A DNA stretch of 64,000 bases from an uncultured Clostridia bacterium. GTDB taxonomy: Bacteria > Bacillota > Clostridia > Oscillospirales > Ruminococcaceae. The DNA is taken from positions 1 through 64,000 of the forward strand of contig CANNSB010000003.1 in the NCBI GenBank assembly GCA_947510165.1, read 5' to 3'. Below the pieces are notes generated by a model, which worked only from the letters and a program-made list of their open reading frames with translations, did no database searches and was not told the origin of the DNA. This document shows positions 60,411 through 64,000 of the stretch, in pieces; the stretch's first letter is position 1, and each line of letters begins with the position of its first letter. The translations under genes and the position numbers were made by a program.

Positions 60411-62048
60411 ATGGATAGTAATAATATTAAAGTTAGTGTAATAATTCCATCTTACAATCATCAATTATTTATAGGAAAAGCAATTGAAAGTGTTTTATCT
60501 CAAGATTATAATAACTTTGAATTAATTGTTGCTGATGATTGCTCTAAGGATAATTCTGTAAAAGTGATTAATTCTTTTACGGATTATAGATTACGTAAGT
60601 TTTTTCTTATTAAAAATTTAGGAGCAACAGAGATACTAAAATTTTTGATTAAGAAGAGTCGTGGCAAATATATTGCTTTATTAAATTCTGATGATATCTG
60701 GTATCCTGAAAAGCTTAAAAAACAGGTCGAATATCTTGATAACAATAAAGATGTAGCGGCATGTTTTACTCATGCTAATTTTCTTAATGAGGATGGAGAA
60801 GTTTATACTAATAAATGTAGCAGTAGTAGTATGTCTTTAGATATATTCAATCAATATAATAGATCTAGGGGTAGTTGGTTAAATAAATTTTATTATTCAG
60901 GAAATTGTTTATGTCATCCAAGTGTTATGATAAGAAAAATAATATATGACGAATTAGGTTATTATAATGGAGGATTAAGACAATTACCAGATTTTGACTA
61001 TTGGATTAGATTAATACTTAAATATCCTATATATATATTAGAAGAAGTTTTGGTTAATCATCGTATTCTATCTAAAAGCGGTGAAAATACTAGTGCGTCT
61101 ACAGATGAAAATTGTATACGTGATAAATTGGAATTTTCATCTATTATACAAATGATGATGGAAAATATTGATGATAGTATATTTATTGAGGGGTTTAAAG
61201 ATAATTTTATAAGAAAAGATGCGATAACAAAAGAAGAACTTTTTTGTGAAAAATATTTTATACTTTTAAATGGTTGTCTTTGGGGAGATGTTAGTAGAGA
61301 TATAGCCATAAATATTTATATTAAAAATATTTATAATGAAAATATAATAAAATGTTTTAAAGAAGTTTATAATTATTCATATATAGATTTTTATAAAGAA
61401 ACGGGTAGAAATAATGATTTATTGGATCTGCCAGCGAAAAAAGTTTTAGCAAAAGCATATTTTATAGTTGATAATAAATTTTTAGAGGATAACTCTTTGA
61501 TCATAGATGATATTAAACAAGATAATGATAATTTTACCTATAGCTTTTATTCTAATATGAACTCTTCTGGTGTTAGAATTGATCTTATTGATGGTTTAGG
61601 AATATTAGTTGAAAATATAAGTGCATTTATAAATGACAATCCTGTTAGTATAAAAGCCTTAAATAGTATTTCATTTGATAATAAGGAAATTTTTTGCACA
61701 TTAGATCCACAATATCATATTGATATAAATATAAAAAAGTTTGATCATATAAAAATAATTGCACAAAATATATTTTTTTTAAATTCTACTAATGTACAAA
61801 TAGTTGATGGTGAAATAATAGAAACTGATGTTTTTAATCAAACGATTAGTGAATTGATAGTTAAAATGATAGATAGAGAAACAGAATTAATTAAGAATAA
61901 TATAGATAGAGAAACAGAATTGATTAAAAATAATATAGATAGAGAAAGTAAATTAAATCAAAATATAATAGATTACGAAAATTTAATAGGATTTAAATTA
62001 ATTAAAAAATTAAATCAAGTTTTAATAAAATTTAAAATGAAAAGTTAA
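60411..62048 (+). CDS. Family 2 glycosyltransferase with C-terminal repeat
   Basis: 545 residues. A GT-A domain starts VSVIIPSYNHQLFIGKAIES and contains VADDCSKDNS, LNSDDIWYPEKL and LPDFDYWIRLILKYP. The part after about residue 330 is a separate domain of unknown type. Near the C-terminus an 11-residue unit DRETELIKNNI occurs two and a half times, probably a short coiled coil. It is likely a surface-glycan assembly enzyme acting with the two upstream genes. Confidence 0.87.
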   Translation: MDSNNIKVSVIIPSYNHQLFIGKAIESVLSQDYNNFELIVADDCSKDNSVKVINSFTDYRLRKFFLIKNLGATEILKFLIKKSRGKYIALLNSDDIWYPEKLKKQVEYLDNNKDVAACFTHANFLNEDGEVYTNKCSSSSMSLDIFNQYNRSRGSWLNKFYYSGNCLCHPSVMIRKIIYDELGYYNGGLRQLPDFDYWIRLILKYPIYILEEVLVNHRILSKSGENTSASTDENCIRDKLEFSSIIQMMMENIDDSIFIEGFKDNFIRKDAITKEELFCEKYFILLNGCLWGDVSRDIAINIYIKNIYNENIIKCFKEVYNYSYIDFYKETGRNNDLLDLPAKKVLAKAYFIVDNKFLEDNSLIIDDIKQDNDNFTYSFYSNMNSSGVRIDLIDGLGILVENISAFINDNPVSIKALNSISFDNKEIFCTLDPQYHIDINIKKFDHIKIIAQNIFFLNSTNVQIVDGEIIETDVFNQTISELIVKMIDRETELIKNNIDRETELIKNNIDRESKLNQNIIDYENLIGFKLIKKLNQVLIKFKMKS

Positions 62049-62117
62049 GTTTTTTTATAAAAATAATTATTATATTATAATTTAAGAGATCTAATATATA
62101 TTATCAAATTCAATTTT

Positions 62118-62167
62118 AATATAAAAAAAGTAATAACATTTATAAATGTTATTACTTTTTTTATATT
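62118..62167. terminator. Bidirectional terminator between the glycan cluster and rpsI
   Basis: A perfect 23-bp stem (62118-62140 with 62145-62167), TATA loop, with A and T runs on both sides. Confidence 0.92.
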
Positions 62168-62187
62168 GAATAAAACGATGTGTAAAA

Positions 62188-62586
62188 CTATCTCTTAGAA
62201 AACTGAGGAGCACGACGAGCAGCTTTAAGACCATATTTTTTACGCTCTTTCATTCTAGGATCACGAGTTAGGAATCCGGCTTTTTTAAGTTGAGGTTTAA
62301 GCTCTAGATTATATTGAAGAAGAGCACGGGAAAGTCCATGACGGATAGCACCAGCTTGACCAGTTACACCACCACCAGAAACGTTGCATATTAGATCAAA
62401 TTTGCCAAGAGTTTCAGTAAGATTAAGAGGTTGTCTAACAATTAGTTTTAATGTTTCAAGACCAAAATAATCATCCATATCTCTCTTGTTTATAGTTATT
62501 TTTCCAGAGCCAGCATATACACGAACTCTAGCGACAGAGTGTTTTCTTCTGCCAGTTCCATAAAAATAAGGTTTTGAATCGTACAT
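62188..62586 (-). CDS. rpsI: Ribosomal protein S9
   Basis: 132 residues. [20 protein letters not shown] at the N-terminus and a C-terminal [12 protein letters not shown] tail that reaches the P-site tRNA. It is cotranscribed with rplM, 11 bp apart. Confidence 0.96.
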   Translation of the reverse strand: MYDSKPYFYGTGRRKHSVARVRVYAGSGKITINKRDMDDYFGLETLKLIVRQPLNLTETLGKFDLICNVSGGGVTGQAGAIRHGLSRALLQYNLELKPQLKKAGFLTRDPRMKERKKYGLKAARRAPQFSKR

Positions 62587-62597
62587 AAAATATCCTC

Positions 62598-63029
62598 CTA
62601 ATTAGCATTATATGGTTGTGGATTTTGAGCTTGATGAGTATGTTGATTTCCTCTATAAGTTCTTAGCCTAGTAAGAGAATTAGCGCCAAGAGTTGTTCCA
62701 GGAAGCATCCCTTTAACAGCGGCCATCATAGCTTTTTCAGGATTTGATTTCATAAGATGTTCGTATTTAATTTCTTTAAGTCCACCAATCCAACCAGTAT
62801 GCCATCTATAGAATTTTTGTTGTAATTTTTTTCCGGTTAAGACAGCTTTTTCACAATTCAAGATTATAACATGGTCACCCATATCAATATTAGGGGCAAA
62901 AGATACTTTGTGTTTGCCACGTAAAAGATGAGCAGCTTTAGTAGCAACTCGGCCTAATGGTTTGTCTGCAGCGTCTATAATAAACCAAGATCTAGTAACC
63001 TCAGCAGGTTTGGGAATAGTAGTAGACAT
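62598..63029 (-). CDS. rplM: Ribosomal protein L13
   Basis: 143 residues from ATG at 63029, 9 bp after [43 protein letters not shown] and [18 protein letters not shown] are family blocks. It is the first gene of the L13-S9 operon. Confidence 0.96.
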   Translation of the reverse strand: MSTTIPKPAEVTRSWFIIDAADKPLGRVATKAAHLLRGKHKVSFAPNIDMGDHVIILNCEKAVLTGKKLQQKFYRWHTGWIGGLKEIKYEHLMKSNPEKAMMAAVKGMLPGTTLGANSLTRLRTYRGNQHTHQAQNPQPYNAN

Positions 63030-63129
63030 AATCATTACCTCCAAAATTATATATAAAAGATCAAAGCAATTTTAAATATAAATCAAATTACAAAGATATT
63101 TAATATTCAAAATAGTATTTCTAAAGGTA

Positions 63130-63158
63130 ATTATATTTATTATAATAGTATTTGTCAA
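63130..63158 (-). promoter_or_regulatory. SigA promoter of rplM-rpsI
   Basis: On the minus strand, exact TTGACA (63153-63158), 17-bp spacer and exact TATAAT (63130-63135), giving a leader of about 95 nt. Confidence 0.85.
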
Positions 63159-63160
63159 TA

Positions 63161-63196
63161 GAAATATGGATATATTTTAAAATATATCCATATTTC
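63161..63196. repeat. 36-bp perfect palindrome between divergent promoters
   Basis: Bases 63161-63178 are the exact reverse complement of 63179-63196, with no loop. It touches the -35 region of the rplM promoter and lies about 100 bp before the extended -10 promoter of the MATE gene (TGATATAAT ending at 63305). Confidence 0.85.
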
Positions 63197-63348
63197 TTCA
63201 AAAATCGTCTATATTTGTTTAATTCCTTTTATTTTCAAATGATTTAGTGCACTTTTAAAGATAAAGTATAAAATAATAGATATTAGGAGTTATATATGAT
63301 ATAATCAAGTACATTTTATATTAATTATAAAATAAGGAGGAAATTTTT

Positions 63349-64000
63349 ATTAATAGTAAAATAATTACAAAATATGATAAAAAAAATATATGGCTACTTT
63401 TAATAACAATAGGAATACCAACAATTATATCAATGACTTTAGAATCTTGTACAGAGATAATAGATAAAATATTTGTAGGGAATCTTCCTGATATAGGTTC
63501 CAATGCCCTTACGGCTATGGGAATTATTTCTCCAATATTAATTATATTTATAGGTGCACAACTTTTTTTTGGATTTTCAACAAGTGTAATAATAAGTAAA
63601 TATATTGGAGAAAATAATATAAAGAAAGCAAATATAGCATTGACTTGTGGAATTATAGCTACATTTGTTATAAGTGCATTGATATCAGTTATAGCTTATA
63701 TTTTTTTAGATAATATTTTATTATTTTTTGGAGCATCAGAAGAAATATTTGTATTAGCAAAACAGTATATGTCTATTATGGTTATAAGTAATATCTTTAG
63801 TTCTTTAGGATATACAATAAGTAATTCTTTAAGATCTTTTGGAATGATCAAATTCCAGCTTCCATATAGTCTTTCCCTTGCAATAATAAATATCATATCA
63901 AATATTGTTCTATCGTTTATATTTGATTTTGGAATTGTCGGTATCGCTATAGGGACATTAATATCTGAAATAATAGGGTTTTCGGTTCCTTTAGTTTTAA
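63349..64000 (+). CDS. MATE-family efflux transporter, 3' end outside window, apparent ATT start
   Basis: At least 217 residues. The first helix region NIWLLLITIGIPTIISMTLE, then IIDKIFVGNLPDIGSNALTA, is the standard MATE N-terminus; further helices follow up to the edge. MATE proteins export drugs or metabolites using Na+ or H+. Between the in-frame TAA at 63328 and Met about 30 codons in, no ATG, GTG or TTG exists. AAGGAGG (63334-63340) is 8 bp before ATT at 63349, taken as the start. Confidence 0.88.
   Translation, partial: MNSKIITKYDKKNIWLLLITIGIPTIISMTLESCTEIIDKIFVGNLPDIGSNALTAMGIISPILIIFIGAQLFFGFSTSVIISKYIGENNIKKANIALTCGIIATFVISALISVIAYIFLDNILLFFGASEEIFVLAKQYMSIMVISNIFSSLGYTISNSLRSFGMIKFQLPYSLSLAIINIISNIVLSFIFDFGIVGIAIGTLISEIIGFSVPLVL

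Overview
The window is a strongly AT-rich bacterial chromosome segment from a Gram-positive, endospore-lineage Clostridia-type organism. Evidence for this is a full set of sporulation genes (spoIIQ, spoIIP, spoIID, gpr, a pdaB-like deacetylase), the dGTPase-dnaG-rpoD order, a PPi-type phosphofructokinase, class B sortase, LPXTG-like anchoring, Gram-positive ribosome binding sites and a DUF4830 protein. Genus cannot be read from the sequence. The eukaryote-mimic proteins at the left edge suggest a bacterium that lives on or inside a eukaryote; that is inference.

Layout. 1-6906: three consecutive low-complexity repeat proteins (the first cut by the window edge), rich in SH3-ligand-like proline motifs and EPIYA/ITIM-like tyrosine motifs, followed by a VgrG/gpD-like spike of a contractile injection machine. 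7011-51220: mostly housekeeping and sporulation genes: spoIIQ, PPi-phosphofructokinase, D,D-carboxypeptidase, CBS/CorC protein, trxB, nth, TPP riboswitch-thiT, two TrkA subunits, an MsmK/UgpC ATPase, rpe, mecA, a phosphosugar mutase, rpmE, a YigZ protein, dgt-dnaG-rpoD, an Rrf2 regulator, rnpB, spoIIP, gpr, rpsT, two sugar-binding lipoproteins, a deacetylase, DUF969-DUF979-pcp, spoIID, srtB, thiI-nifS, a csbB/yfhO-like pair, pyk, an anchored surface protein and secA. 51386-51711: tRNA-Pro, tRNA-Thr, tRNA-Tyr.

51717-58275 is an accessory island next to the tRNAs, bounded by two nearly identical terminator-like hairpins. It holds a candidate small RNA, a broken MobL-type relaxase, a 3-repeat CRISPR array, an 850-residue protein with two HEPN RxxxxH motifs at its ends (a compact Cas13-like effector, no cas1/cas2), a truncated VirB4-like conjugation ATPase, a 156-residue protein flanked by two tiny two-helix membrane proteins, a type I toxin-antitoxin-like locus with a 26-residue hydrophobic peptide, and a 50-residue basic protein. 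It looks like a decayed conjugative element that still carries defence and addiction modules. 58704-62048 is a surface-glycan cluster (acyltransferase, DegT aminotransferase, glycosyltransferase). 62188-63029 is rplM-rpsI, and a MATE transporter runs off the right edge.

Three cross-cutting signals stand out. Very long perfect inverted repeats sit over the stop codons of convergent gene pairs. Several genes (rpe and the MATE gene most clearly) have a good Shine-Dalgarno but no ATG/GTG/TTG, only ATT or ATA, at the right distance. The most novel candidate systems are the compact Cas13-like locus and the tyrosine/proline-motif proteins beside the injection spike.
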